DNA from: Tyto alba
Taxonomy: Eukaryota > Chordata > Aves > Strigiformes > Tytonidae
Assembly: GCF_018691265.1 (NCBI RefSeq)
Contig: NW_024881316.1
Span: 9,174,819 to 9,238,818, forward strand
Direction: 5' to 3'
DNA: 64,000 nucleotides
Part shown: positions 41,234-53,500 of the stretch, piece after piece
Layout of the letters: each line of letters begins with the position of its first letter
Numbering within the stretch: position 1 is the first letter of the stretch
Position numbers and translations under genes: made by a program
Notes under the pieces: generated by a model
Seen by the model: only the letters and a program-made list of their open reading frames with translations
Told to the model about the DNA's origin: nothing
Databases searched by the model: none

Positions 41234-41359
41234 AAGGTCAGGTTGCATGGGGTTTTGAGCAACCTGGTCTAGTGGAAGGTGTCCCTGCCCATGGCAGAGG
41301 GGTTGGAACTAAGTGATCTTTAAGGTCCCTTCCAAACTAAATCATTCTATGATTCTATG
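41234..41359 (+). mobile_element. CR1 LINE, 5'-truncated 3' end
   Basis: Only about 126 bp of a CR1 3' end remain. In order: CAGGTTGCATGGGGTTTTG, the AGCAACCTGGTCTAGTGGAA block, GGTGTCCCTGCCCATGGCAG, GGGGTTGGAACTAAGTGATC, and the tail CATTCTATGATTCTATG. This is very close to the CR1 consensus as I remember it, so it is probably one of the younger CR1 copies in the window. Its subfamily differs from that at 517-718, which has the CACCATCCATGG form. Confidence 0.95.
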
Positions 41360-44300
41360 TTGAAGAAAAGTATTTTTCTCTTAGTTAACTAAGATAGGAC
41401 TATAGTCTACCCTCTGAAGTATCCTTTTTTGTTACCCTATTTCAATTCCAGGAACTCTGTGGTTTGATTTTGGTGTGTTTTTTTCCTGATCATTTAATAA
41501 GTGGAAACAGAATTCTCCTTCAGCATTCAAAAATCCTACAATTCTTGCTACTTAGAGTTAATAAGGGAAAATAATATGGGGAAGATTAAGTCCTGAACTT
41601 AAGCTCTGATCATCTGTACTCTTAATTGTTAACTGAATATCTGGATTTCATTTGGACTTTCAAAAATATTTCCAAATCTTATCTTTTATAGAGATGTTGC
41701 TAGCTCCAAATTTTTGGGACATATACTAGCTGGATTTTTTTGAGCCTTGGACCCAAGTGTAAGTCTCTGATTCTCCTCTATTTAATAGGATAAACACAGC
41801 CATTGATTTTACGTAATTATATTTATGTCACAGGAGAGGTTTATAATTTTATATTTTAATCCATTTACATCAGAATTCATTATTACTTTCTTCCTTCCAC
41901 TCAAAAACTGATTAAACCCCCCAACGTTGAAGCCTATCTCCATTAGAATTTCTTTCTTGGAGAAGATTCACATGGATATCTGATTTTCTTAAAGCCAAAA
42001 TGATTTCACGTTTACTGTAGTACACTTGCTCATATAGAGCTCCTAAGGCTGTCTCAGATAGACTTTGCATCAGTTAGTATGTCAATTGAGAAATCCCTCT
42101 GTTAAGGTCATAGGTCTCAAATTAGTTCATTTAAGGCCAGCACAGTGTAAAGTAGCTGAATTGAGATGACCTCAGTTACGGTTTTCTGTGTTAAAGCTGT
42201 TTTAGTTAATGCTCCCAGGGTCTTTTTCTTCCCTGCAGGACACAAACTGCCTCTATTAAAGTCAGTGGAAATTGCTGATATTCTGCAGGGAGAAATAAGG
42301 CCTTGAGATTAAACAGCCTGCATTAACAACACCTCAGTTAGGATGCATTTCTTTGAGAAATATCTGTTAAAAACAGTTGTTAAAGTGATTTAGGAGCACT
42401 CAGGTGCCAGAACATGTATTTGTAGTAACTGCTAAGATGTAGGTAGAGCACTTCAACAGGTGTGAGGCAATGATTTGACAGTGGGGAAACTTAATTATTT
42501 TCTTTTTTCATATTTCTCTTAACATTGATATTGATGTTTTAGATGAGAAAATTAAAAATGAAATTAAAATAGTAATAAATTCATAATATTCAGTTACAGA
42601 CTGTGTATAACAACATCCCATTGACTGAGATCACCAGATGCAATGTCACAAAATGATGTCCAAGGGACACTACCTTCACAAGATATATCTGTCTTTCTTT
42701 ATTTCTCCCCTCTCCTTTCTTGGATGCACTTAGCTGGAATCAGTTGGTGGTCTGTTTTAGTTGTACTCTAGAGCTGTGACGCTGAATAAGCTTGGCTGTT
42801 CTGATAAGTGAATGGAGCTGAAGTTACCTCCAACATAAGTTGTGTGTAGACACACTGCCTCAGCTTGTGCCAGAGCACAGACTGCTTATGCAAAAGACAA
42901 AAAAAATAGAGGTTAATTGCTTGTCTAAGTACGTAGACTAAGAATATGACAAGGTTTTAGCCTTTTATTTTTATTTTCAGATTTCTTGATTTTAAATAGG
43001 ATTGTTAAATTTGAAAAATAAAACCACCAAACAAAAAAAAAAACTCCTAAAATTTTTCTATCAAATAATAACAATATTATGTGTTTATTCTGAATACATG
43101 TAAAGTGACTTTGCTAAAATTAAAAAAAAAAAATACCATCACCTATAAAAAGCTAAATGCAAATAAAGAAAGGACCACAACTGGTTCATTAGACCCACAT
43201 TTTAAAAGTTTGAGAGTATGGTCTCAGTGAGTGAGCACTTGGTTAGTTTAAATATTACTGTAAGGCATCAGCAGCAGTGTGAGTTAATATTGAGCATGTA
43301 AGAGTCATCAGCTATGTAAAATTTATTCTGATGAGGTTTTGTTATACTTCAGCTTGGTAGGGAATAGGCACAATATTCAGTGTTAAGAGAATAAAAATCA
43401 CGTGTGCAAGTCTTTTTCTTCATTGTTCAGTCAGGCCCTACCTACATAAGGAAAATAGGTAATGTTTTAAATTTGTTAGTGGTTATCTTTTTATATTTAA
43501 TCACTTTGTGTATGCTATGAAGACAACTTGAATCCATTAAAGGTATAAAAACGTTATATTAAAAAATCTTTGTTTAAAATCATTTCAGTAAAAAAATGGT
43601 CAGAAATTAGAATCTTCCTCCTCAGGCAGTGCTACAGTTACTGGGGTGCTGAGTTTCATCTTGCCTAGTTTTTAATTGCATCAAGAGCTATAGAACTTAA
43701 GTACAAAACTAAGTATGAAATTCAACTTTGTCCTATTGTTATAATTGTAGTGTAGCTGGGTAACAGGGCTGTGCCTGTGTGCACACCTAGTGCACTCAAG
43801 TCATTAACTCCTTGGGTGATCTACAAAGTCCCCATGTAGATGTCTGTGTAGAGGAGATAATGGAGCAATTTAGACAATAGACCAACTTGAAACAGTGATT
43901 GACCGAGCTCCTAGCCACCCTCTCAATTAAGGATTTGACAAATTGGTGCAGAATCTCTCATGGTGGAAATTTCAGACTGCCCTGAAGATTTCCCCCGGGA
44001 AACTCTGCAGTGCCTAGACCATTTTCTATGCTTAAATATGTTGATTAACATCCTGGGTGGAGAATCTTACTATCTCAGAGACTCTCAGGAGGTTCCTGCT
44101 GCAAAATTGATCAAATTGTACATAGATACTTTCAATGGGGCAATCTTTTTTAGACAGATAAGAGAATTAGGAGATGTTTTGTCTGTAGCTTGAAATAATC
44201 CAGTGAAGTGGAACTTGCATATTATGGAGGTGTCACACAGGACCAGTGCCAGGTAGACTTCAAGAACTGAGTAGAACAGCAGGCCAAGGAGCCTCAACTG

Positions 44301-47300
44301 ACCCAGCTGAAGACACTACTGCAAGGACCCTTGCAATAGAGATACCTGTCACTGTCTGGACAGTCGCTGACTGTTCTGCCCAAGAAATTTGATTCCACAT
44401 GCAAGCTTTGCCCTGTGCCAAGATCCCAGTGAATTGCATTTCAGAAAATGCTCCATCTGTGAGTATCTATGCAACATAATCACCAAAAAGTTGCCTAGTC
44501 TGAACTCAGGGGAAGTAGTGTCACCTCCACAGCATGAATTATACCACTTAATTTTTAGACAATTAAAAATTTGTAATTCTGCTCTAAGAGTGCTACACCA
44601 ATTACACTGAGGTGCAGGTGCACTAAGGGCACTCAGGTTTACCATTTGCACTTGACAGCAGTGCTGTTTCCTGCAACCTGTGCGGCAGCTGTGATTACAC
44701 AGCTGCAAAGACTCTTTCCCCCACCATCACTTTTTTATTCTTCTCTCACCTCCATCTATGTCAGGGCCGGTAACATGTCCTTGATTTCACTCAGATTCCA
44801 GAAAAATACCTTCCCCAATAACATTTTTCCAAATATCATTATTTTAAATCAAATACACAACTTGGATAGTAATTTACAGTGGAAAACCATGAAAACTTTA
44901 CTGCACTATGTTAGCCGGCTAATTCTGCAAAGTAAAGCAGGAAATGTATGGAAAGAGGAATGAAATCCACTTGGTGAAAAGGAAAATCTTTAATTGTAGT
45001 TTGATATTTTTAAAGCTGTTACTGCTTTCATTAGCATCCTAATTTACTCAATCCTGTCTCCATGCATATCCTCACTTGTGCCAGCATAACTTTGTAGTGG
45101 CGAGAAGAACTAAGAGTGATCCTGATGAAAACTCACACAGCAGAAGGAAACAGTTATTTTTCAGCTCCATCAGTTCTCCAGTGTGGTTCATTGCACAGTG
45201 GTGGAGTGAGGGCAGGTGTGAGTTGTAAGCATCATTTCTGGCAGTGCTAGTATGACAGCTTAAAGTACTTATCAACCACCAGCCCCTCATATCCAGCATG
45301 TTGCATTATAGACAAACCAATAAATCTTTCCAGAGCCTTTAAAGGTCTATCTAATAATATATATATAGAAAGAGGGGTTTAGCCAGCAGTTGAGGACTAC
45401 ATCTGTAAACTTCAGTGAAGAATTAACAGCTTCTTAATAAAAACATTAATATTCATAAAAGTAAAAATAAAATATTGTTTAGATGTTATCCGCAAAAAAG
45501 ATTGGGTTTATCACCTCTTTTCTGACAGGATGCGGAAATCTCCTGTGTCATTCTATTTCTTTTTCAATATAACCAGAAGATAAGCTAAATCAAACGCTTA
45601 ATGATTTAAGAAGAAAAAAATGTATAATGTTGTCCCAGTTTTTAAAAAGAATATCTAGAGTTTTAGAACACCATTATATGGATTCCATGCTACTCTTGTA
45701 GTACCTACATGCAGTAATACACTAGTTTATACTTCTCTACTTGCAATAGACTAGATTCTAAGGTTGTTTTTCAAAAGACAAAAAATCACTAAAGACATTC
45801 GCAGTTAAGTTTATTATTAAAGTAATATTATAAATAAAGCTTTAAGTAAAGAAATCTGAAGAGATAAAAGCTTCCTCACCATTAAGTGCATTACACATAA
45901 ATATATCAGTTCTATTTTAAATTCTTTTCATTCATAAAATTTAAAACAATCAAAACACTCCAGACAAACTACATAAAAAAGAAAAAGAAAGTCAATAATT
46001 CTTGAATTATAAGAACATTTTAAAAATAGCACACAAGCTCTTTTGAACAAATATAAACCAAAGTTGATATATCTTCTAAATTATGCTCAACATTGATAAA
46101 ATGCTGGAGTAAATAATAAAAGATGATAAAAAAAAGAAAACTTTAAATGATAAATTTCTAATAGCAATTAAAAAAAAAAAAAAAAACAGAAACAAAAACA
46201 ACCAACAAAAAAAAAAAAACACAAAACAAAACAAATAACAAAACTAAATAAACCAATAAATATTTATATCAAATGTTCCAGAGTAGATTTCTATAAGGTT
46301 ATGGAAAGTATCTTAGTGTAAGCCTATGATAAATAAGTAAAACTTACAGAAAACAATAATATCTTTAACACTAGTTTTGTACTTTAGAAACAGATGTGAG
46401 AATTTTGGTTAAAACATTTCCCAAAGTTTTCAGATATGGAGAAAGAACCTTGAGATCTTGATGTATACAATATACCTCTCATAAAAACCTCAACTGCTGT
46501 CATGTTCACAAGCAACTCTGAGGTGCTCAAAGCAACTATCCAAGGATGATTGTCATCAGCCATGACTGCATTCTCTGAGATTCAGCCTGATGACAAATTA
46601 ATTATGATCAATTTAAGTGATTCACCCTCACTTACTGACTCCAAATCTTCATTACAAAAGCAAGTCAATGTGTTTCCTTATGTAAGGTGCAGAAGGTGTT
46701 TGTATTAAAATCCTCAAAGCTAGCACTGGAAATGAAATTGTAACAACATCCATAGATAAGAGACACCGACATTAAGAAAGTGTCAGAAAATTTATTATCA
46801 CTATAGATTCTCTGTGATTTGTTACTAAATTATAGTAATTAATATCTCAAGTTTAAGACATGCTTGCAACAATGAATGACAAAGAGAGAATGTAAAAACA
46901 TCATTATGCTCTGTATTACAATTTTGTTCATTAATTTTTTGTTTACTCATATTTGACAATGAAGAACTTTGTTTTTTCTACATCCAGTGACTGAATGTAA
47001 ATTTGAAGCTATATCACCTTGCAGTGAAATCTCATATCTAGCATGCTAAATAAGGACAGCAATAGTTTTTTCTACATGACTAAGAAGCTTCTAAAGTTAT
47101 TTAGAGGTGAAATCCAATTGAAGTCAATAACAAAACTTCTATTTACTTCACCATGTAGTTATATTAAAAGGATGATGTTATCGATTCAGTAGGTAATGCT
47201 TTTACCTCTAAATCAGAATTCATCCAATGTCATATTCAGGACTGGTTTTAGTATTTTGGGCAAGAGTAGTGTTGAATTAGCTTTGAATATCTGCAGGAAA

Positions 47301-47864
47301 ATGTACCATCAGATTACTTTTCAGAATCACAAACTTGTCCTCTGCCTAAATAAAATTCTTATCCAGCAATCTGAACATTTATACCTATCACAATCCAAAG
47401 ACATTTCTCATAGAAGAGTTTCTATAAACCCTATAACCCCGACCATTTCCAAGTAGGTTAATTATATTGTTTAACTAAATTGTCTGTGTGGTTTTCGTAT
47501 GCACAATATTTTATTATTTCCATTCAAAATTACTGTTTTAATATATTTTGATCGATTCTGCTCTGTAAGAAGGAGACCAGGGAAGGTACTCACACAAATT
47601 AATAGCTGTTTAAAAGGTAGGAAAAAAAGGAAAAAATATGTTAAAGATATTTTCTTGCAATGTAAGGCTTTTATGAATGGAATTTTAGTGAAATATTTCT
47701 TTGGACCAATGAAAACTTGACAAAATATCCAGGAAGAAATAGTAGCAATGAGTTGTCAAAGTCTGCAATGAAACAACATTACCTGGGAAAAATGGAAACC
47801 AGCTGTAAGGACTGAAGAAGACTCACACAATCAAATACCTGAGACACCAATGACAAACAAAAGT
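41360..47864. other. 6.5 kb AT-rich DNA, no gene recognised
   Basis: A-rich low-complexity sequence lies at about 46170-46250, including runs at 46170-46186 and 46207-46219. The 77-codon open frame at 43960-44193 and the 119-codon minus-strand frame at 44349-44708 lie in a somewhat GC-richer patch (43850-44760) that I cannot identify; it could be an old unrecognised repeat. Confidence 0.5.
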
Positions 47865-48186
47865 CAGTGAAGATAAATGTAAAGTGAAGCACAGTAGAAA
47901 AAACAATTATATTTTCAAAGACAAACCCAGAGCAGCCTGTTAAAGCAGCGGAATGCATCCTTGGGATTACACAGATAGTTATATGAATACTTTAACTCAG
48001 TGGCAGTCAGAAAAAGTAAATAAAGGGTTAGGAAAGTAATAGAGAGCAAACCAGGAAAATTTTATGCCACTGTGTAAATTCAGCTTCCCCTCAAATCCCA
48101 GATCTTGACTAACATGTTAGTTAATTTTTAGCAAATTGTTTTGGTCTTCTGTTTTCAGAAATAATATATTAGAACTGGAGAAAGAC
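47865..48186 (+). mobile_element. Old CR1 LINE fragment
   Basis: AAGATAAATGTAAAGTGAAGC, AGTCAGAAAAAGTAAATAAAG, GGTTAGGAAAGTAATAGAGAG and ATATATTAGAACTGGAGAAAG blocks appear in the order of the post-catalytic part of CR1 ORF2, as I recall older CR1 subfamilies. It is much diverged and seems interrupted by about 20 unrelated bases near 48118-48142. It stops where the next CR1 copy starts. Confidence 0.65.
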
Positions 48187-48189
48187 AAA

Positions 48190-49525
48190 CATTATACTAA
48201 TTTTCAAAAAAACCCAAGGGATCTACAGATCAATAATTCTCACTATGTACCCTGGAGCTCCCCAAGGAGAGAGTTCCCTTGGAAGCCATTTCTTGTGACT
48301 GCGAATAGCAAACATGTTTTTACTAAAGGTAACCTAAACTTGATCAACCTGCCTAACATCTACGATGAGTTTATTAGATCTATAGATGTGGTGGACAGTG
48401 TTCACATTGACTTAATCAAGGCTTTGAACCACATCTCCCACCATGTCTTTGTTGGGATATTATGGTCTAGATGGATGGACTACTAGGTAAGCGAAAAATT
48501 GAAGGCATCATGATGCTCTACATACCACTACAAAAGCTAGTGGTTCATAATCTACCTGGAGACTGGTTACAAGTAGAGTTCCTCGTAGGCTAATCTGGGA
48601 ATTTATATTGTTTAATATCTTCATCAGTGACCTGTAGGAGTAGGTGAAGTCTGTCTTCATTAAGTTTGTGGGTAACTCTGAGACGGAGGATGTAGTTGAT
48701 ATTCTCAAGGGCAGGGCTGCAGTTGAGAGGCATCTAGAAAGGCTAGAGGAATGGGCTAACAAGATCCTTATGAAACCCAGCAATGACAATTGCAAAGTCC
48801 TGGTCTTGAGGCAGACTAACCACCAGCAGCAATATAGGCTGTGAACTGACTGCCAGAAAGCAGCTCTGCTGAAAAGGATAGTAGGGCAGTAGGCCAAATA
48901 TGAGTCATCTCTGTGCCCTGGCAGAAATTCTTATTGCATACTGAGCTGTATCAACAAGAGCATAACCAGTAGATCAAGGGAAGTGATTATTGTCCTTTAC
49001 TCAGCAATTAATAGAAGCCGTCAGGAATACTGCAATAATTTTTCAGGACCTTGGTACAAAAAATGTTTATAAAGCTGAATGACAACAGCAGAATCCAGAG
49101 ACCAGCAGAAGGCAACAAAGACGGTTGGGGGCTGGAGCATGTAACCTGTGAGGAGAGACTGAAGGAATGGGGTTGTTCAGTCTGGAGAAGAGAAAGTAGT
49201 AAAGAGGCTACCAAGAAGACAGAGCCAGGTGCTTTAACAGGGTGGACAGAGGAAGAACAAGAGACACTGGTAATAAATTGAAACAGGGCAAGTTCAAGGG
49301 GATATAAGGAAAAGAATTTGCCCTATGAGGGTAATTAGGCACTGGGACAGGATGCCCAGAGAGACTATGGAATCTCTGTGCTTGGAAATTTTCCAGACTC
49401 AAATGGACAGTGGCAACGAAGCAAGCAGGTTTCTAAATTCACTGTTCACTGTGCTTTGAGCAAGAAGGTAGGCTAGATGACCTCCCTAGTTCCCTTCCAA
49501 CCTCAATAATGCTATCATCTTGTGT
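48190..49525 (+). mobile_element. CR1 LINE with reverse transcriptase remnant
   Basis: About 1.3 kb follow CR1 ORF2 from the start of the reverse transcriptase region (ACTAATTTTCAAAAAAACCC) to the 3' end (AGTTCCCTTCCAACCTCAAT then AATGCTATCATCTTGTG). Recognisable steps are the GGAGACTGGTTACAAG block, TTGTTTAATATCTTCATCAG, GAATGGGGTTGTTCAGTCTGG, and GCACTGGGACAGGATGCCCAG. It is broken by stop codons and frame changes and lacks the 5' UTR, ORF1 and endonuclease. It lies directly against another CR1 fragment on its left. Confidence 0.9.
48370..48850 (+). pseudogene. CR1 reverse transcriptase pseudogene
   Basis: In the plus-strand frame of 48136-48486, IDLIKALNHISHHV sits where LINE reverse transcriptases carry motif A (D-x-x-x-A-F-D); the first Asp is present and the second is replaced by Asn. 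In the frame of 48644-48844, KFVGNSETED sits where the motif C box F-A-D-D should be, so both catalytic aspartates there are lost. A frame change and stops lie between the two pieces. The thumb-like part (LERLEEWANKILMKPSNDNC) still aligns well. The enzyme cannot work. The alignment is from memory of the CR1 family. Confidence 0.8.
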
Positions 49526-49849
49526 TCACGTGTATCTAGGACCCAAGAGATTTATCAGAAAAAAATAGTTCATGGCTGAATTTGGCCCAGATGGTGACTT
49601 GAATAAGCTTCCTCTAGATTATGATGGGAAACCATATCTAGAAAGTGGAGGCAGTTAAGACTTAAAATGGAAGGATGTGGTTCTGCAGAGATCCAGTACT
49701 ATACAATATGCAACAATTTAGACAATGGAAAAATAGAAATCAGATTTATTAAATTGACATAACATATAATTTTGGAAGTTGTAATCATAAATTGCAGGAC
49801 AAATTCCAAAATCAAAACAACATTGTCAAATTGAAGATTTGGGAAGGAA
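49526..49849. other. DNA between CR1 copies, unassigned
   Basis: No clear match. It may be further decayed upstream sequence of the next CR1 fragment: the region near 49740-49790 has weak resemblance to the motif C neighbourhood. Confidence 0.35.
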
Positions 49850-50530
49850 AAAAAATAATCAATAAACATAAATGCAAGATTCGGTCTTTTGATTACAATG
49901 TTTTTTTGTCCAACTCACTACATAACGGTAAAAATGGATCTGGGGAACATTAGCTAGGCATGCATCAATGATATTTTGTAGTTTTAAAACCATAGATCTG
50001 TACAGTGAAATACATCAACCAAACCTGAAAACCAAGTAGCATTATTTCCCTTCCACCAGTGTTAATACAGCTTCAGCTGGGTCTTTTACAGGCATCAAAC
50101 TACAAGAAAGACATGGGTATAGAAAACCCTGGCATAAATTATCAAGAGTAATGTAGGATCCTACTCACATGACCTGTGAAGAAGGCTTGAAAGAACTGTG
50201 GTTGTTTAGTCTAGACAGAGAGACAGAAAAGGAATATGATACCACTTTTGACATATGTAAAAGGCTCCTGCAAAGTGAAAAAGAACAATCTGCTTTCTAT
50301 CTGTGTGGAGGACAGGTCAGGAAGCCATGAACTGGAATTGCAGCATTCTGACTTTAAGAATAGCAAATCACCAAAATAGACTGATAATGAAAGTGGTAAG
50401 AGTCTGCATCAGCTACGGACTTTGAGAACAGGATAGACAGACCCCTGTCAGGGATGCTAAAGGTTTAATTGCTTCAGCCTGGGGATGGAGACATGGAACA
50501 GAAGACCTCCAGAGATCTTTTCTAACCAGA
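49850..50530 (+). mobile_element. Old CR1 LINE fragment
   Basis: CATAAATGCAAGATTCGGTC, AAAATGGATCTGGGG, ACTACAAGAAAGACATGGGT, GAAAGAACTGTGGTTGTTTAG, AAAAGGCTCCTGCAAAGTG, ACCCCTGTCAGGGATGCTAAAG and ACCTCCAGAGATCTTTTCTAACC blocks follow the order of the last 600 bp of an old CR1 subfamily. No ATTCTATG tail is clear. It repeats consensus parts also present in the fragment at 47865, so it is a separate insertion. The left boundary is uncertain. Confidence 0.7.
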
Positions 50531-53500
50531 GGCAAATAATACTGGTAAGACTGGAACATGAGGTTTCTCTTGCTAAAGGAATGCATAATTTCATAGAAAT
50601 GGAAAGGTTCAGCCTTTATGAAAAAAAGACTTTTTCTCATACAGCTGTGTTTTCCAATGGTGATAAGCAGCCACACTCTTCTTAAGGGGAGGTTCCCTGA
50701 GGATAAGACAGTGGTTTAGGTACCCTGGGCTCCAGCAATTCGCTATTTTGAAAAGATGTTCCTGCCAAGCACAAATCAAAATAGAATGGATTAAAAGATA
50801 GAAGGCTGAAAGGAAGGTATTTAACAGATGAATGAATTAACAAATATATTCAAAAGATATGATCCTACTAAGCTTATGAGTGCATGCAATCCCATCTGTG
50901 GAATAAGCAGTTGCTTATTTCCAGCTGGAGAAGAAGGCAAGTCACTACTGTAAAGGATGTGATCCCTCGGTAATACCTCAGGTGTTCAGGAGCTCTAGAA
51001 GTTCTCACTTAATCCATTCTTTGTTGATGCTTCACTATGGATACTTATGCTTCGGAACAAACTTTAGAATCATCCATATGCCTGCATTTAAATACCCTCA
51101 GAAATGGGGCTGTCAGGAGGCAGGAAGGTTATAGTGTACACTGTAAATTACTTAGAATTTGCACTCCAGTTCACACAAAGCTTTTGTAAACATTAGAAAA
51201 GTCTACAAAGTCCCTTTTCTTTCTGATAAAATTAGTGGGTTGTGTTGATTCTGTGTACAAGAGTTCCTATAGTATTTATTAGATAACAGCTGAGATGAAA
51301 AAGCTAGATCCACTGCTGGTGATAATCAACACAATTACATTCACTTCAATGGAACTCTGCCAATTTTTTCCAGATCAATGTCAGATCAAACGTATCATAT
51401 GTCCAAAAAATGCATCTATTTTTAATACTGAAAGGCAAAATGCCAATAGGCTTTTAGTTTTCTAATTTGCTTCGAAATCTTATTGTAAAAAAAAATCAGT
51501 TTATGTATTTATTTTTCTAATTTATAGTCAAATTAAATATAACCTATCAAAAAAAAAAATTTTCTTAGTAGGGCTTCTTTCTAGGTAAGTTCATACTAAA
51601 AATGCTACAACAGGACAATCTCAAAGTGGAAATGTTAGCTACTGTTTAAGCCAGTGCAGTGATTCAAAAATTCCTAAAGATTAGGAGTGTTGTATAACAA
51701 ACACAATGATTCTACCTTAGAGAAGAAGGGCTGGAATCAGTTGCTCTTTCCATAGGAAAGAGAGAAGTGGAAGGAGAGCTCTGGAGCACTGAGCGTATTA
51801 AGCAATGCTGAAAATGAGCAGCAGTCCCTGTTGCTGGGGGACAGGAGGAATAGCAGCTGCAACTGTTCCTTCAGGGTAATGACTGCTTTCCCACAGTCTT
51901 CGATTATTCTTTCAATAAGAATAATGAGATTGATTTGCTCAAGTTGAGGCATAGGCAAAATAGGTACCAGGGACCATGGTGATTCTATCAGACTGCAGCC
52001 AGACATGGGACTCCCTGCAGGCATAGACATCTTTAGGAGACAAAAACGCTCCACATTTCCCTCTTAGAATCTTTGCCCAAGGCTTCTAATCAGGGCACTT
52101 TAATTATTATTGTTTTAAGACCCAATCCATAAAAGCTTAATGCTTATACAATAATCTGCTCAAAACTTTGGAGGGATTGACCTATGTGCAGTTGTAACAG
52201 CTTGTAACAGCTCACAAGATGAGACCTTCAGCTAGTGTTTCAAAATCATCTGAGGAAATTAGGAGCTGTCCTTTCAAGTGTCCTTGATAATGACAGTCTC
52301 AACCTAGACCCCTGTAGTCATGGTAGTTTGTTCAGTCTATTTCCATGTGAATACCAAACAGGCAATTTAGAAGTCTAATTTCTACCCTCCCTTTACTGTC
52401 AAAAAAGAATTAGACCATATGAAGTCATCAAGGACTATCTGAGGATTTTCTATAACACCCATCACCATGGTATCTAAGTGCTCCCTGAAAAGACCTATTA
52501 ATCACTGTGACTAAGCATTCCCTCCTACCTGATCTGTCAGCCGAACGGCTGTTACTTCAGTTTCTGATTTATGTTCTCATGATTTAGCTTAAATATGGGC
52601 ATCAAATAAGACACTGGATAAATTCTACCCTTTTTGAAATCATCACAGGAAAAGACCCAATTTAAGATATGAATTTGTTTCTACTAGGGTGATGGGGCAA
52701 CATTAAGTAAAGGTTATATATTTTTCTCCCCAAAACTCAGAATTCCAAAATTACTCTGGAGTTAACCAAGGCAATGTCACTAACCAAGTTACTAGGGCAT
52801 TTTCTGACAACAATTTTCATCAACCAGCATTCTGATTTGTAGAAACATTAAGGTACTGGTTCTGACAACAGTTTGTCAAATGCAGGATAGAGATTCTCAT
52901 CATAACTTCTACCACACTGTCTTAACAATCAGGCTTCTGGTCAATCTTGTGAAATGTAGGATACATAGGTTAGTGTGATAACCTAACCACAAGGCTCTCT
53001 GATATGGCACACACACTTTCAGTTTGACAAAAAATTACCTAAGATTCATGAAAATTGTATAGCTGGATTTTCATGTTTCAAATCCATTAAAAAATGTTTT
53101 GTATTTTCTTTATAAATAAATAGGCATTTTCCAATTGGAATAGTTAAAATAAATATCTGAAAGGAAAATAATTATTTTTCTTATTTTTCATCTGAGTTCT
53201 CTGTGAACTTGGCCAGTCATACCTGTTCATGAATTCCAGGAAAATAACAATTTTTTTTGTGCTTGTTTAAAATTAAAGAGTTACTACTATTGACTTCTTT
53301 CCTTTTACCTGGAGTAGAAATAGCATTCAGAATTCCCCCACTGTCCTTTATAAATAACACTTGCTGTCACTCCATCATAAGAAAACCTTGAAGTTTCTAA
53401 CAGTTATTACTTCTGTTAAGGATAATGAAGATCATGTCTATGCATTTCTCCTGTTTTTTGATCTTTATTATGAGTCTTGTACTCCTGTACTCAACTTTTT

